The notes under the pieces: model-generated | Seen by the model: the letters and a program-made list of their open reading frames with translations, nothing else | The model's database searches: none | What the model was told of the DNA's origin: nothing | Assembly: GCA_002347685.1 (NCBI GenBank) | Contig: DDWS01000013.1 | Span: 35,341-99,340 of the forward strand | Length of the DNA: 64,000 nt | From: Syntrophaceae bacterium UBA2280 | Lineage (GTDB): Bacteria; Desulfobacterota; Syntrophia; Syntrophales; Smithellaceae | Reading direction: 5' to 3' | Program-made: the position numbers and the translations under genes | Part shown: in pieces, positions 46,996-56,644 of the stretch | Position numbering within the stretch: position 1 is the stretch's first letter | Layout of the letters: each line of letters begins with the position of its first letter

Positions 46996-49929
46996 TCACG
47001 TACTGCTTTCAATCGGCGGTAAATTAATATGATTGCTCATTCTCTTATATGGTACAAGCACTGGTGAGCGAGCCCACTCCTGCTTTAAAAAATCAACGTA
47101 CTGTTTGACTAGCCCTTCAACGCGCTTAGCTCGAGGCATTTCGCCTGTACCTGCTTCCAACGGTCTTAAAGATGATATGTTCATATGTCTTGCGTGATGA
47201 TCCATCATCAAAGAAACCGGAATTACTGGAGCGCCGGTTTCAACAGCCAATTCGGCAAATCCCGCCCTGAAAGTGCGAATCCGTCCATGGAATGGAAATG
47301 AGATTCCACGGCTCAGCCCACCATACCCGTCCGGCAAAATAGAAACCATTCCCCCTTGTGTCAATATGCTTTTGCTCTTCTTTAGCTGACTCAAAAATAG
47401 CATAGACCTCAAACGCTGTTGCTCCTGGATCGGTAATGCGTTCGCTCCCTTGGGCAATAACCTCCGCATATGTCCAATGTAGCCGTAAGCAATGGGCTGC
47501 AATTGCTTTAGTGCAAATTCCCTTGCCAAACGCTTGACCCAGGAATGCGAGTGCCAGCAAACCATAATCACCCCGTTCCCGGCCAGGTAAGCTCGCTCCA
47601 ACGTCGTCATATCTACTTGTAATGACCAATCTCGAAACCACTGCGTAAAAAATTGTTTGTTTGATTTCTCTTTTCCTGAATGCGGGATATGACACATGAG
47701 CCCATATTGGACAAATTCTTCTTCACCCTGCAAAGGAGATTCAAGCAGCTCATGGAACTGCCGCATTAAACGACCTCGGTTTAGAGTCGATAAATACCGA
47801 TAATGTTTCTTGTTATGGAGCAGGTACGGAATGATTTCCCATGTTTTTTGCACAACCAGCGATTTGATTCCCTTCAGGCCGTGACGTAACAACGCTTGTT
47901 GCCGTGCTTTTATTCTGTGACGCAATTTATATTCACTGCGCAACCGCAGTGGCGCATCAGTTTCCACACCAGCTCCGTCAATACTTTCTCGACACAGAAT
48001 CGTCGTCAAGTGTCCGACCGTTGGTTGTTGAAAGAACTCTGACACCGAAACTTCGCAACTAAACTTCCTCTCAATTTCGAGTAACAGTCTCAAAGCGGAA
48101 AGAGAATCACCCCTGCATGCGAAAAAGTCAGACTGTTCACCAATATCCCTGATTCCGAGAATTTTTTCGAATAAAGTCACCAAGTGCTGCTTAATTTCTT
48201 CACACGTTAATTCATCCGGCGACACACCTGGTCCTTTATCTTTATCGATATTCACTTCATGTAGATATTTTTCGCGGTTTGCACTACGCGCAATCTTCCC
48301 GCTGGTTGTCTTCACCACCCAGCCTTTCGGAACCAAACGCACATCGGACACAGCCACATCTAATTCATCCAAAACTTGATTGCGAACCAGGCGGATGAGA
48401 CCCTGCTTTTCAGTATCTTCCAACTGCTTGCGCATCTCCACAATTAAAACCGGCAGCTCTGTCCCCATGCTTGAGTCCATCAATCCGAAGGCAGCACATC
48501 GCCCGGCAGATTCTCCAAAAACGCCGGCAGCTACACTTTCTATCGCCCGCGGCTGAATGTTTCTCCCGCCCACAATGATTAAATCTTTTTTGCGATCGCA
48601 TACATAAAGCTGCCCATCGGCAAGATAACCGATATCGCCTGTACGGAACCATCCCTTTCTAAAGGAACCTTCGCTATCTTTCGGTTCCAGGTAGTAGCCC
48701 TTAAAGAGGGTATTTGACCGGATGACAATTTCACCCACTTCTCTTTCGGCTAATTTTAACCAGTGCTCATCCACAATCGCCAGCTCGATTCCTCTATATG
48801 GATACCCGCAACTTGGCACTGCTCTTGCTCCGGATGAGCCTTGCTCAACGCGTATTGCGCGGTTTTTCTTTTGCAGCTCATCCACGGACACCCAGTCTAC
48901 TCGCAACATCTGTCCCTGAGGTGTAACAGAGACACCCATCACGTTTTCAGCCATCCCGTAGCCAACAGCCAAAGCCTCCGGGCGAAAGCCATATGAGGCA
49001 AACCGTTCACTGAATCTCTGCATACTGGCCGGCATAACCGGCTCCGAACCATTGGACAACACCTGCCAGCTGCTCAGGTCAACTCCTGTGATATCCTCTT
49101 TATGAATACGCTGCGCACAATAATCAAACCCGAAGTTTGGCATGTTGGTCATTGTACCGCGATAATGATGAATGGCTTTTAAGAGCATATCCGGATGCCG
49201 CAGCCAGGCTTGCGGCGCCATAGATACAAATAGACCACCATGAATGATTGATCGAATGTGACCAATCAAGCCCATGTCATGGTAAAACGGCAACCAGGAA
49301 ACATAGACACAATCTCTGGTAATCTGATTGGCATGGGCACTGGCTTCGACATGGTCGAGAATCGCCCGGTGCGAAAATTGAATAGCCTTCGGCTCACCGG
49401 TGGTACCGCTTGTGAACTGCATTAAAGCGATTTGCGCCTCTTCCAATTCCGGCAGGGTTATGCAGCTGTCGGCTGAAACTGCGGAAACTTCCCCGGCTGT
49501 GAAAACCAGACAGCCCATTTTTACCAAAGCCTCGCTTATTGTGGGATGCAAATCAGGCTGACTGATCACTGCCCTTGCCCGCACAGTCTCTGCGAGATTC
49601 TTCACTTTTCGGGCATACGCATCAACATCAGAGCCAGAACGCCAATACGTTAGAATCGATGGTATGGCTCCGCAGCATACTGCGCCCCAAAAACAGCAAA
49701 GCAAATCGTAGCCGTGATCAAGAGAAAGCAAAATAATTTCACCAGACTTGACACCCTTTACGATGATTCCTTGCGCATACTGCCGGATGTCCCTGTAAAA
49801 CTGCTCATTACTTACTTCGTGAACCTTCCCATCCTCCGTCAAAAAAGCAATCACTCGCGACTGCGGATCGCTCTGAACTCGAAAAGAGATTGCGTCAATC
49901 AATGAACGAAAAGTATTAGCTTCTGACAT
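46996..49929 (-). CDS. Fusion: FAAL-like fatty-acyl ligase, carrier protein, LpxL-like acyltransferase
   Basis: The preferred start is ATG at 49929 (MSEANTF, 977 aa), preceded by GAGAAAAGGG; the frame is open to 50004. Adenylation domain: FTSGTTGEPKA (172-182) and WLPFYHDMGLIGH (212-224), the latter typical of fatty acyl-AMP ligases; FRTGDIGY and TTSGKIARS follow. Carrier: RGDSLSAL with Ser609. C-terminal acyltransferase-like domain about 690-950 with VCWHSHSW (His 793 and 795), GGMVSILPDGYGG and GAPVIPVSL. Same architecture as the next gene but low similarity. Looks lower in G+C than its neighbours. Confidence 0.83.
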   Translation of the reverse strand: MSEANTFRSLIDAISFRVQSDPQSRVIAFLTEDGKVHEVSNEQFYRDIRQYAQGIIVKGVKSGEIILLSLDHGYDLLCCFWGAVCCGAIPSILTYWRSGSDVDAYARKVKNLAETVRARAVISQPDLHPTISEALVKMGCLVFTAGEVSAVSADSCITLPELEEAQIALMQFTSGTTGEPKAIQFSHRAILDHVEASAHANQITRDCVYVSWLPFYHDMGLIGHIRSIIHGGLFVSMAPQAWLRHPDMLLKAIHHYRGTMTNMPNFGFDYCAQRIHKEDITGVDLSSWQVLSNGSEPVMPASMQRFSERFASYGFRPEALAVGYGMAENVMGVSVTPQGQMLRVDWVSVDELQKKNRAIRVEQGSSGARAVPSCGYPYRGIELAIVDEHWLKLAEREVGEIVIRSNTLFKGYYLEPKDSEGSFRKGWFRTGDIGYLADGQLYVCDRKKDLIIVGGRNIQPRAIESVAAGVFGESAGRCAAFGLMDSSMGTELPVLIVEMRKQLEDTEKQGLIRLVRNQVLDELDVAVSDVRLVPKGWVVKTTSGKIARSANREKYLHEVNIDKDKGPGVSPDELTCEEIKQHLVTLFEKILGIRDIGEQSDFFACRGDSLSALRLLLEIERKFSCEVSVSEFFQQPTVGHLTTILCRESIDGAGVETDAPLRLRSEYKLRHRIKARQQALLRHGLKGIKSLVVQKTWEIIPYLLHNKKHYRYLSTLNRGRLMRQFHELLESPLQGEEEFVQYGLMCHIPHSGKEKSNKQFFTQWFRDWSLQVDMTTLERAYLAGNGVIMVCWHSHSWVKRLAREFALKQLQPIAYGYIGHMRRLLPKGANALPIQEQQRLRSMLFLSQLKKSKSILTQGGMVSILPDGYGGLSRGISFPFHGRIRTFRAGFAELAVETGAPVIPVSLMMDHHARHMNISSLRPLEAGTGEMPRAKRVEGLVKQYVDFLKQEWARSPVLVPYKRMSNHINLPPIESST

Positions 49930-50160
49930 TTTACCCTTTTCTCTCAACTGGCGGCATGACTTACCGCAACATGTGTCCGCTGCGATATATAAATTTTCTT
50001 TCATCGTATGACACTCGTCGGATAGTGCCCACTTAATATCATCTTCCGAAACTGAATCATTTATCTTCTAGAATAAAATATTTTTCAGCTACCTATAACC
50101 ATTTCACATACAAATCATTTCAGTGATAAAGGTGATATCTCGCCACGACAGCAAACCCTT

Positions 50161-51978
50161 TTACTCCAGGAGATTCATTTTCCGAAATGCCTCGCTGCTC
50201 TTCATGAGCGAATCGTAAGTCCCCCGCTCGACCAGCTTGCCTTGATCAAACAGATAAATCATGTCGCAGCTGCGGACCGTCGTCAGCCGGTGCGCAATCA
50301 TGACAATGGTCCGGTCGCCACGCAATTTCTCGATGGATTCGATGACATATTTCTCCGTAATATTGTCCAGGGCGGAGGTGGCTTCGTCCATAATCAAAAC
50401 CCGAGGATTGTTGTAAAGCGCACGGGCGATGCCGATGCGTTGTCTTTGCCCGCCGGAAAGCCGCGTGCCCCTTTCTCCCACAACCGTATTGAGACCTTCA
50501 GGCAATTCGGAAATCAGACCTTCGAGCTGCGCCGCCAGCAGGGCATCCGTGATCTTCACCTCATCAATTTCATCGTCTCGCAGCCCCAGGGCGATATTTC
50601 TGCGAATCGTGTCATCGCTTAAATGAATGAACTGAGGAATATACCCGACATTTCTCTGCCATCGCCTGATATCTTCAAATATATTTTGATCATCGGCAAG
50701 CACCTGTCCGGACTGAGGTTCAAGCAGCCCCAGCAGGATATCCACAAGGGTCGTTTTCCCGGCACCGGAGGGTCCGACTAATCCGATGACCGCGCCTTTG
50801 GGAATATCCAGATGAATATTCCGGACAGCCTGGACATGGCTTTGGGGATAGTGGTAACTGACATCTTTGAATTCAATTTTCGATACAAATGGATAGGCCT
50901 GAATGCCGGCATGTTTTTCACCGTCCGGCCGAGCTTGATTTTTCTTTTCGAGAGACATCAGGTCATTATAAACCGGATCAACGGCATAGATATGATAGCG
51001 CACGTCCACGAAGGAGGACAAAATCGTTTTAAGGACCGGCAGCAGCCGAACGATCGCAGCTCCGAACAGCGCAAGCAAAGGAATCAATGACGAGATCTGC
51101 CGGTCCGTTGCAAGCAGCACCAGCGCAATCATCATCATGCCCGCCAGCGTGATCATTTCCATAAAGGGCTTGGGAAGCTGAGTAATCATTTGCTTGTAAC
51201 GAAGAGCCATGGCCGTGCGGACGGCGCTGAAATGATATCGCCCGAGAAAACCTCCCTCTCGTCCGAGCACTTTGATGTCTTTTATTCCGGCAATACCTTC
51301 CAGGACGACTTTCCGCATTTTTCTCCGATGCGCCTGTTCCTCCTTGCCGTAGCTTTTTGTTTTTTCACCGGTCGCCCGGACAAAGAAAAGGCTGACGGCA
51401 CCCATCACTGTAAAGGTCAGCAGGGAGGCCAGGGGCTCGACACTCAGCAGCAACCCTACGATCATCGCGAGCACCAAACCATCCAGGACAATTTGCAAAA
51501 GCGGCATCGTTACTCCGTTGATGATCACCTTGGTCTCGTTATGCACATTGCGAAGCAGCTCGGCGGAATTTCTGTTGAGGAAAAAAGTATAGTCGGCTGT
51601 CATGTAGGCCTTGAACAGACGATCGCCCAAGCGGATCTGCTCATTATATATGATTCTGGTTTTGATATAGATTAAAAGAATGAAAAACCCATTTTTAGCC
51701 GCAAACAGCCCGACAAGAAAAATGGATCCCCATATCATCAGGCTTCTGGAAGATGTTATTTGAAACAATTCTGTAAGCGAAGCGGCCCATCGATGCTGCA
51801 GGACCATTTCCGGGCTGGACAAAATCAGAATGAAAAGCGGTATCGCACCGATCCCCGCCATCTCCAGAATCGCGTTAATCGTCATCAGAAACAGCAATGC
51901 GGCAAACTTGATGCGGCCGGGCCTGCCGATCAGATGCAAAAGATTTTTAAGCCGCTGCAGCATCGTCAATGAATCCAT
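50161..51978 (-). CDS. ABC exporter, membrane and ATPase domains fused (MsbA/PglK-like)
   Basis: The frame opens at 52113 but ATG at 51978 (MDSLTMLQRLK), after the upstream stop and behind GGAAGAAAG, is preferred: 605 aa. Six membrane helices (about 1-320) are followed by an ATPase with GPSGAGKTT, the signature LSGGQRQRIGIARAL, Walker B VLIMDEATSALD and the H-loop IMIAHRL. Homodimeric exporters of this type flip lipid A, lipid-linked oligosaccharides (PglK) or glycolipids. Beside the acyl-ligase fusions and sulfotransferases, export of a lipid-modified glycan is a reasonable guess. Confidence 0.87.
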   Translation of the reverse strand: MDSLTMLQRLKNLLHLIGRPGRIKFAALLFLMTINAILEMAGIGAIPLFILILSSPEMVLQHRWAASLTELFQITSSRSLMIWGSIFLVGLFAAKNGFFILLIYIKTRIIYNEQIRLGDRLFKAYMTADYTFFLNRNSAELLRNVHNETKVIINGVTMPLLQIVLDGLVLAMIVGLLLSVEPLASLLTFTVMGAVSLFFVRATGEKTKSYGKEEQAHRRKMRKVVLEGIAGIKDIKVLGREGGFLGRYHFSAVRTAMALRYKQMITQLPKPFMEMITLAGMMMIALVLLATDRQISSLIPLLALFGAAIVRLLPVLKTILSSFVDVRYHIYAVDPVYNDLMSLEKKNQARPDGEKHAGIQAYPFVSKIEFKDVSYHYPQSHVQAVRNIHLDIPKGAVIGLVGPSGAGKTTLVDILLGLLEPQSGQVLADDQNIFEDIRRWQRNVGYIPQFIHLSDDTIRRNIALGLRDDEIDEVKITDALLAAQLEGLISELPEGLNTVVGERGTRLSGGQRQRIGIARALYNNPRVLIMDEATSALDNITEKYVIESIEKLRGDRTIVMIAHRLTTVRSCDMIYLFDQGKLVERGTYDSLMKSSEAFRKMNLLE

Positions 51979-52000
51979 CGTTAATTCTTTCTTCCGGCTT

Positions 52001-53014
52001 TCATACGGTGTCATAGTAACTCCGATACCAGGCAGCAAACTTCCCGATGCCCTCTTCAATGGAGGTTGTCGGCCTGAAGCCGACATCGGCTGCCAGATCG
52101 TCAATGTCCGCATAAGTCACCGGGACGTCTCCTGCCTGCATGGGCTGCAAGTTCCGAACAGCCTTCTTACCCAGTTTCTCTTCCAGTATATCAATGAATT
52201 TCATCAAATCCACAGGCTGGTTGTTTCCAATATTGTACAATTTGTAAGGCGCATAGCTGGATCCTGCGTCGGGATTTTCCTTGTTCCAGTCAGGATTCGG
52301 CTGCGGAATTCGCTCGATGACACGCACCAGGCTTTCGACAATATCGTCGATATAAGTAAAATCGCGCTTCATGTTTCCATGGTTGTAGACATCGATGGGC
52401 TGACCCTCCAGAATTGCTTTCGTAAAAGAAAAGTAGGCCATGTCAGGCCGCCCCCAGGGGCCGTAGACAGTAAAGAATCTCAATCCCGTGCAGGGCAGAC
52501 CATACAGATGGGCATAGGCATGCGCCATTAGCTCATTGGCCTTCTTCGATGCGGCGTAAAGAGAGACAGGATGATCCACATTATCATGAACGGAAAACGG
52601 TATTTTTGCATTCATCCCGTAGATCGAGCTCGACGAGGCGAAGACGAGATGCGCCACCCCGTTGTGCCGGCAGCCTTCGAGAATATTGGTAAACCCGACA
52701 ATGTTGCTGTCGATATAGGAATAGGGATTTTGCAGAGAATAGCGCACACCGGCCTGGGCCGCGAGGTTCACGACCACGTCGAAGCATCCTTCATGAAACA
52801 GATCATCCATGGCCTTGCGGTCTGCGATATCGATCCTCCTGAACGTGAAGTTCCCGTGTGGCGCGAAACGTTCGAGCCGGTCATTCTTCAGTTTGACATC
52901 GTAATAATCGTTGAGGTTGTCGATTCCGGTGACTTGATCGCCGCGGCCGGCCAGAGCCAAAGCCAGATGGCAGCCTATAAATCCGGCAGCGCCGGTAATC
53001 AAAATTTTTTTCAT
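52001..53014 (-). CDS. UDP-glucuronate 4-epimerase-like SDR
   Basis: 337 aa. GAAGFIG at 8-14, LNDYYDVKLK, AAQAGVRYSLQNP, SSSSIYG, YAASKKANE and FTVYGPWGRPDMA together are characteristic of UDP-glucuronate 4-epimerases (LpsL/CapI type). It would convert UDP-GlcA into UDP-GalA, an acidic donor for the locus. The gene starts in an ATGA overlap with the upstream SDR stop. No UDP-glucose dehydrogenase is present in the window. Confidence 0.9.
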   Translation of the reverse strand: MKKILITGAAGFIGCHLALALAGRGDQVTGIDNLNDYYDVKLKNDRLERFAPHGNFTFRRIDIADRKAMDDLFHEGCFDVVVNLAAQAGVRYSLQNPYSYIDSNIVGFTNILEGCRHNGVAHLVFASSSSIYGMNAKIPFSVHDNVDHPVSLYAASKKANELMAHAYAHLYGLPCTGLRFFTVYGPWGRPDMAYFSFTKAILEGQPIDVYNHGNMKRDFTYIDDIVESLVRVIERIPQPNPDWNKENPDAGSSYAPYKLYNIGNNQPVDLMKFIDILEEKLGKKAVRNLQPMQAGDVPVTYADIDDLAADVGFRPTTSIEEGIGKFAAWYRSYYDTV

Positions 53015-53895
53015 CCTGAAAGATCCTCAGGGGTCGGTTGAAATGGACGCGGGGAAAAATTCAGGTCCGCCGCTGCGTCATGATGATCAAATACAAGATC
53101 CATATTCATCCTCTCAATCATGGCGGGCGACCAATGATGAAAAGCAGGTAAAAGACGCAGAAAGAAAAAAACCATGCGGAAAAGCCACAAGGGAATACGC
53201 GCAAATCGCGGTTTTCTGCCGAGTGCCGCAAATATTCTTTCTACCATATCCCGATACACGAGCGTTTCGCCGCCGGAAATATTATAGGAACGGCTGCATG
53301 CCTTTTTCGCGCCCAACGCGGCCATGCCGCACCATGCCACATCCTGAGCGTGCACCGGCTGACGAAGACCGCGCGCCTCTCCCAACAGCGGAAAGAAGGA
53401 AAAACGGCGAATGAAGCGGGCAATGGCGCTGATATTCTGATCCCGGCCCAGCCCGTATACCATCGTCGGGCGCAAAAGCGTCCATCTGATCCGGTGATGA
53501 TCGGCCCATCGCGTCACTTGCGCTTCGCTCTCCATCAGCAGGTCGGCCAAACGCGCTTCCACCGCATCAGATGACGAGCATTTCGTAAAGCGGCTAGTCG
53601 AGGAGAACGCCACGATATGTTCAACCCCGCAGGACAAAAGCATGTCAAAATATGCAGGCAATACCCAGATCGGCGCAAGGCAGATCCATTTCGCTGTCAT
53701 CGCCTCATTGGAGTAATGATCTGCCGGCAGATGGCGCCAGATTACACCGTCTTCTTTTTTCTTTTCTTCTGCCGGCAACGCCCGGCGTGAAAAAGCCTCA
53801 ACGTCATAGCCCGTCCGGACGAGCAAAGGCAGCAGGTATTCCCCGATCAGGCTGGTCGCCCCGATGACGGCAACGCGCCCTTCAGAAGACGTCAT
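53011..53895 (-). CDS. NAD-dependent epimerase/dehydratase family protein
   Basis: ATG at 53895 (MTSSEGRVAVIGATSLIGEY) overlaps the upstream GT2 stop as ATGA and is preferred to the longer frame to 53982; length 294 aa. The cofactor loop is GATSLIG and the body resembles atypical or extended SDRs such as complex I subunit or NAD(P)H-binding types: LLRPTMVYGLGRDQN and YNISGGET. There is no clean YxxxK at the usual position, so catalysis is uncertain. Probable role in sugar nucleotide metabolism. Confidence 0.72.
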   Translation of the reverse strand: MTSSEGRVAVIGATSLIGEYLLPLLVRTGYDVEAFSRRALPAEEKKKEDGVIWRHLPADHYSNEAMTAKWICLAPIWVLPAYFDMLLSCGVEHIVAFSSTSRFTKCSSSDAVEARLADLLMESEAQVTRWADHHRIRWTLLRPTMVYGLGRDQNISAIARFIRRFSFFPLLGEARGLRQPVHAQDVAWCGMAALGAKKACSRSYNISGGETLVYRDMVERIFAALGRKPRFARIPLWLFRMVFFFLRLLPAFHHWSPAMIERMNMDLVFDHHDAAADLNFSPRPFQPTPEDLSG

Positions 53896-54779
53896 CCCTT
53901 CAACCGCCCCCGGACCGCCTTCACACCGAGATAAACAGACAGCAGGGAAAACCGGATCCATACGCCGGATTTGACTATCCACAATAGAATACCGGGGTAT
54001 TGATGCCGGAAAAATTTTTCATAGAAAAGCACCATCCCCCGGTGTTTATGCCATTCCACAAAAAGAGGCCTGGATTCGCTGCATGTTCCCTGGTGGTGGA
54101 TCGCCCATGCTCCGGGAACAAACAGAATCTTCCATCCCTTTTGACGAAATCGCATGCACCAGTCCAGATCCTCGCAGTGCAGAAAATAGTTCTCATCCAT
54201 CGGCCCGACCGCTTCGAGGGCTTCGCGCTTGACCAGCATGCAGGCACCGGAAATCGCTTCGACCTCCGCGGGACCGTCGGGAACCGCTTCGCGATGCAGC
54301 AGGAAATCGGTAAACAGTTTGGGATACCGTTCGCTCCATCTCGACAGACTGAATGTCCTGACAAACGAACGCCAAGGCGTAGGCACCGCACGGCGGCCAC
54401 CCGGCTGTTCTGTGCCGTCGGGATTAAGCAGCAGGGGCCCGGCCATACCGGCCTGCCCGTTTGCAAACAACACCGCCGTCATCGCCTCCAGAGCATTCGG
54501 GGCCACGATACAGTCGGGATTCAGGAATAAAAGACATCTGCCTGTGGCCGTCTGCATACCGAGGTTACAGGCGGCGGCAAATCCAAGATTCCGGCCCGCA
54601 CGAATCGCCGTCAGGCCGGTTTCTGAAGAAAATGCTTCTATAAGGCAGGAAAGGCTGTCATCCGTCGAAGCATTGTCGACCACAATCACCTCGCAGTCCT
54701 GTTTCATGACGCTACCCACACACTCGGCAAGCAGTTTACCTCCGTTATAGTTGACAATAATTACGGATGTCGCGGTCAA
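53892..54779 (-). CDS. Glycosyltransferase family 2 (TTG start)
   Basis: The frame extends to 54920, but protein similarity starts at TATSVIIVNYNGG. A TTG at 54779, overlapping the upstream TGA and placed 8 nt after GGGAGG, is the best start; about 295 aa. VDNASTDDS and FLNPDC (in place of DxD) with FLHCEDLDWCMRF are typical of the rhamnosyltransferase/WcaA-like GT2 group. First of a pair with the following SDR (ATGA). Confidence 0.8.
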   Translation of the reverse strand: MTATSVIIVNYNGGKLLAECVGSVMKQDCEVIVVDNASTDDSLSCLIEAFSSETGLTAIRAGRNLGFAAACNLGMQTATGRCLLFLNPDCIVAPNALEAMTAVLFANGQAGMAGPLLLNPDGTEQPGGRRAVPTPWRSFVRTFSLSRWSERYPKLFTDFLLHREAVPDGPAEVEAISGACMLVKREALEAVGPMDENYFLHCEDLDWCMRFRQKGWKILFVPGAWAIHHQGTCSESRPLFVEWHKHRGMVLFYEKFFRHQYPGILLWIVKSGVWIRFSLLSVYLGVKAVRGRLKG

Positions 54780-55714
54780 AACGGATACCTCCCGCTGATG
54801 CCCCGGATGCCGTCGCGGATCCCCCGGGCCATCATTATAAAATACTGCCTCCTGGGTGGAACGCTTGTGGAAAATAAAAAGAACATCAATCCCAGCCGAA
54901 CCAGATCGTTTCTCCGCCACTGCCGGACGGAATAAGGGCGCCGATACAAGAGGAAGCTGTTTCTGAAAATATAGTAAAGCCTCAACGGATGATGAATCGG
55001 CAGCATCTTTTTTTTACAAAACCAGAATGGGATGAGGGAATCGCCTAAAGCGTGATCCATCATCGCGACGCAGACTCCGAATGAAACGTAGCCTTTAGCC
55101 CGCGCGCGGAGAAACCAGTCGGTATCGACATGATCAATAAAGAGGCCTTCGTCCATCCATCCGACATCCGCAATGACGTCCGCCGGAATCAGACATCCGG
55201 ATGAAATCAAAAAATCGACGGGGATGAACAGATTGCCGGAATCGCCCGGGCAGTAGATTTTCTGAAATCTCCAGACGCCGAAGCGGACAAAGTAAGAGTA
55301 ACGGCGGGTGAGGGGAAAGCGGTAACGTGGTCCCACGGCGGCGATCTTTTCACCGGTCCGGGTCAATGCCTCCCAAGCGGAAAACAACTTTTCCACCATC
55401 CCCGGCTCGGGGATGCTGTCATGATCCAAAAGCAGGAAATGAGTCGCCCCTTTGTCTATCGCTTCAGCAATACCACGATTTTGAGCAGCCGCCACGCCCT
55501 CGTTGTGCCGCAGCAAAACCAGAGAGATATGATCCGGATGCCCCTGCACAATCTCCAGCATCGAAAGATCTGCCGTGGAGCCATTGTCCACAATGATGAC
55601 CGCGGCGACTTGTCTGACGACGGATTGCAATAATCGCGACAGCACCGAGGGATCCGGCTGATACGTGACAACGACAGCGATGATTTTATGCAGACTCATT
55701 TTCTCGAACGCCAT
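54776..55714 (-). CDS. Glycosyltransferase family 2 (rhamnosyltransferase-like)
   Basis: 312 aa, the size of RfbF/WbbL-type rhamnosyltransferases. IIAVVVTYQPDPSVLSRLL, VDNGST, LLDHDSIP (in place of DxD) and FIDHVDTDWFLRARAKGY are those of this group. ATG at 55699 (MSLHKI) may be the true start. No dTDP-rhamnose genes are in the window, so the donor would come from elsewhere. Confidence 0.82.
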   Translation of the reverse strand: MAFEKMSLHKIIAVVVTYQPDPSVLSRLLQSVVRQVAAVIIVDNGSTADLSMLEIVQGHPDHISLVLLRHNEGVAAAQNRGIAEAIDKGATHFLLLDHDSIPEPGMVEKLFSAWEALTRTGEKIAAVGPRYRFPLTRRYSYFVRFGVWRFQKIYCPGDSGNLFIPVDFLISSGCLIPADVIADVGWMDEGLFIDHVDTDWFLRARAKGYVSFGVCVAMMDHALGDSLIPFWFCKKKMLPIHHPLRLYYIFRNSFLLYRRPYSVRQWRRNDLVRLGLMFFLFSTSVPPRRQYFIMMARGIRDGIRGISGRYPF

Positions 55715-56636
55715 CCTCGCGATGAGTGCGTATTTCTTCCAGAAGCGCGCGGTTGGAAGCCAGCAGATCCGTCACAAAGGCCACAAGAATCGTCTGGAAC
55801 CCCATCCCCAGAAGCACGGATGCCAGGACCAGCGACTGGATGTGTCCGCCGCCGCTGCCGGAAAAGTAGTAGTAGAGAAATCTCAAGCCCAGCAAAAACC
55901 CCAGGCCGAAAAGCATAAGGCCGATGGCGGCAAAAAACCGAAACGGCCGGTAGATGACAAAAATCCGGATGATGGTGGCGATGGATTTAAAGAGATATCC
56001 CGGTATGCTGTTGATGAGCCGGGAGGGTCGCAGGTCTTCATTAACGCGTATCGGAACGGAGACGACCGCCATGTTTTTCTGACCGGCCTGAATGAGTGTT
56101 TCCAGGGTATAGGTGTAATTGCTAAAGACCATCAGGTGTCGGGCCGCATGACGGCTGATCGCCCTGAAGCCGCTTGCCGCATCCTCAACCGACGTGCGGC
56201 TGACGGCGCGAACCACCCAGCTACCAAGCTTTTGAAGCGCCTTCTTGAGCGGTGAAAAATGGTGTATGCCGTCAATCGGACGCGCCCCCACAACAAGATC
56301 GGCGCGGCCATCCAAAATCGGCCGTGTCAGGATGCCAATGTCACCTGCACAATACTGGTTATCCCCGTCCGTGTTGACGATCACATCCGCGCCTCGGCGG
56401 ATGCTTTCGCGGACACCGGTCATAAAAGCGCGTGCCAGGCCTTGATTGCGCTTATGAGACACAATATGATCCACCCCCGCCTGCATGGCGACTTGCACCG
56501 TCTCATCGGTGCAGCCGTCGTCGATCACCAGCCACTCGACTTGATCAAATCCCGAAACGGTTCTGGGCAGAGCCGACAGGGTGATGTCCAGCGTCTGCGC
56601 TTCATTGTAACAGGGAATCTGAATGATGAGCTTCAT
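55686..56636 (-). CDS. Membrane-bound GT2 (dolichol-phosphate mannosyltransferase/GtrB-like)
   Basis: Start at MKLIIQIPCYNEA (ATG 56636, preceded by GAGG); the frame open to 56900 has no similarity upstream. 316 aa. Catalytic part with IDDGCTDETV and NTDGDNQY (D-x-D), then two C-terminal membrane helices (about 225-245 and 260-285). This is the architecture of polyprenyl-phosphate glycosyltransferases, which make a lipid-linked single sugar for periplasmic decoration. No matching GtrC-type enzyme was noticed. Confidence 0.85.
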   Translation of the reverse strand: MKLIIQIPCYNEAQTLDITLSALPRTVSGFDQVEWLVIDDGCTDETVQVAMQAGVDHIVSHKRNQGLARAFMTGVRESIRRGADVIVNTDGDNQYCAGDIGILTRPILDGRADLVVGARPIDGIHHFSPLKKALQKLGSWVVRAVSRTSVEDAASGFRAISRHAARHLMVFSNYTYTLETLIQAGQKNMAVVSVPIRVNEDLRPSRLINSIPGYLFKSIATIIRIFVIYRPFRFFAAIGLMLFGLGFLLGLRFLYYYFSGSGGGHIQSLVLASVLLGMGFQTILVAFVTDLLASNRALLEEIRTHREDGVRENESA

Positions 56637-56644
56637 ATTGCACC

